Shown piece after piece: positions 63,373 to 64,000 of a DNA stretch of 64,000 nucleotides. The translations under genes and the position numbers were made by a program. This stretch comes from Candidatus Dechloromonas phosphorivorans (GTDB lineage: Bacteria > Pseudomonadota > Gammaproteobacteria > Burkholderiales > Rhodocyclaceae), in assembly GCA_016714975.1 (NCBI GenBank), contig JADKBR010000021.1, positions 62,001-126,000 on the forward strand, in the 5' to 3' direction. The notes beneath the pieces are model-generated. The model saw only the letters and a list, made by a program, of their open reading frames with translations, was not told where the DNA came from and did not search any database. Within the stretch, counting starts at the first letter, position 1. The number at the start of each line of letters is the position of its first letter.

Positions 63373-64000
63373 ATGATGACTTCCCGACCGATCCGCGCGC
63401 GTATTTCCCGTTCCGCCTTTCTGCATAACTATCGGCTGGCCAAGGGCCTGGCGCCCCGGGCCAGGGCGTGGGCCGTGATCAAGGCGGATGCTTATGGCCA
63501 CGGGCAGTGGCGGGCTGTCGAGACCCTGCGTGACGAAGCGGACGGTTTTGCCGTTCTTGAATGCGAGAATGCCGTCGCCCTGCGCGCGGCTGGAGTGAAA
63601 CAGCCGATCCTGCTCCTCGAAGGCATCTTCAGCGCGCGCGATGCGCTGACTGTCGCCGAACATCGCTTGACCACGGTCGTTCATTGCCTGGAACAGCTGG
63701 AATTGCTGCTCGCCTCGGTTCCCGGCGGTTCGCCCCTGGCGATCTATCTCAAGATCAATACCGGCATGAACCGGCTGGGATTGAATGCGGTCGACCTCGC
63801 CAGGGCACGCAAAATGCTTGCCGGGGTCGACAATCTCACCTTGACGATGATGACCCATTTTGCCGAGGCCGATGGCGGACGCGGGGTGAATGAGCAGCTG
63901 GAACGCTTTTCCGCGATGACCGGCGACTGGACGGTGCCGGTCAGCCTGGCCAATTCGGCCGCCTTGCTGCGCTACCCGCAGACGCATGCCGACTGGGTTC
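63373..64000 (+). CDS. alr: Alanine racemase (partial, C-terminus beyond window)
   Basis: The first 209 residues are present, from ATG 63373 (ATG 63376 also possible); the frame is open at the right edge. The PLP-binding Lys37 lies in WAVIKADAYGHG, the family signature. Further conserved parts are LKINTGMNRLGL and MMTHFAEAD, then VSLANSAALL. The enzyme makes D-alanine for peptidoglycan. It stands 167 bases after the HDOD-REC-GGDEF gene and likely has its own promoter. Confidence 0.94.
   Translation, partial: MMTSRPIRARISRSAFLHNYRLAKGLAPRARAWAVIKADAYGHGQWRAVETLRDEADGFAVLECENAVALRAAGVKQPILLLEGIFSARDALTVAEHRLTTVVHCLEQLELLLASVPGGSPLAIYLKINTGMNRLGLNAVDLARARKMLAGVDNLTLTMMTHFAEADGGRGVNEQLERFSAMTGDWTVPVSLANSAALLRYPQTHADWV

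Overview
The window is high-GC DNA, densely packed with genes on both strands and rich in multi-domain signalling proteins, c-type cytochromes and acyl-CoA metabolism genes. The gene content points to a Betaproteobacterium, most likely of the Rhodocyclales (Azoarcus, Dechloromonas, Sulfuritalea, Denitratisoma or Accumulibacter relatives). Pointers are the SHP/diheme cytochrome/cytochrome b/QseBC operon, the DUF1302-DUF1329-YCF48-MMPL cluster, prfB with its recoding site and the paired PhoU-like genes. This is inference from families; no rRNA is present and I found no tRNA.

Layout. 1-6282 (minus): an MMPL/RND permease (cut by the left edge), a YCF48 protein, a DUF1329 protein and a frameshifted DUF1302 outer-membrane protein. 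6564-12277 (plus, divergent): a CoA-ester degradation operon with thiolase, two MaoC-type hydratase subunits, SDR dehydrogenase, acyl-CoA dehydrogenase and a decayed acyl-CoA ligase. Together these look like uptake plus beta-oxidation of a hydrophobic substrate. 12402-18325: a papain-like protein followed by an oligopeptide-type ABC transporter with no binding-protein gene. 18327-20912: MltD transglycosylase and a CDF metal transporter.

21183-23791 (minus): a ferredoxin-reductase-like flavoprotein, a membrane cytochrome b and an eight-heme cytochrome c, bracketed by related direct repeats. 23792-25089 is a scar region with repeat copies, a short orphan gene and an IS3-type transposase tail. 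25090-28584 (minus): SHP, diheme cytochrome, cytochrome b, response regulator and kinase, headed by four 6-bp half-sites at exact 11-bp steps. 28865-36804: YkgJ protein, CHASE/PAS kinase with NtrC-type regulator, then a good sigma-54 promoter in front of CYTH/CHAD and two PhoU-like genes. 37068-39991: SulP transporter fused to a cyclic-nucleotide-binding-like domain, and UspA.

40121-55517 is mostly housekeeping: peptide deformylase, esterase, RNase D-like nuclease, cupin, RND efflux pair, prfB, gpmI, acyl-CoA synthetase/GNAT fusion, OsmC, methyltransferase, mnmH, tesA and a ybbA-like ATPase. 55636-63205 is a signalling block: PstS-like protein, hybrid kinase with Hpt, REC-PAS-GGDEF-EAL and HDOD-REC-GGDEF. 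The right edge cuts alr.

Four genes contain reading-frame breaks. Three look like single-base indels in otherwise intact genes, which fits either assembly error or recent mutation. The ligase shows several frame changes plus missing sequence, which looks like real decay.
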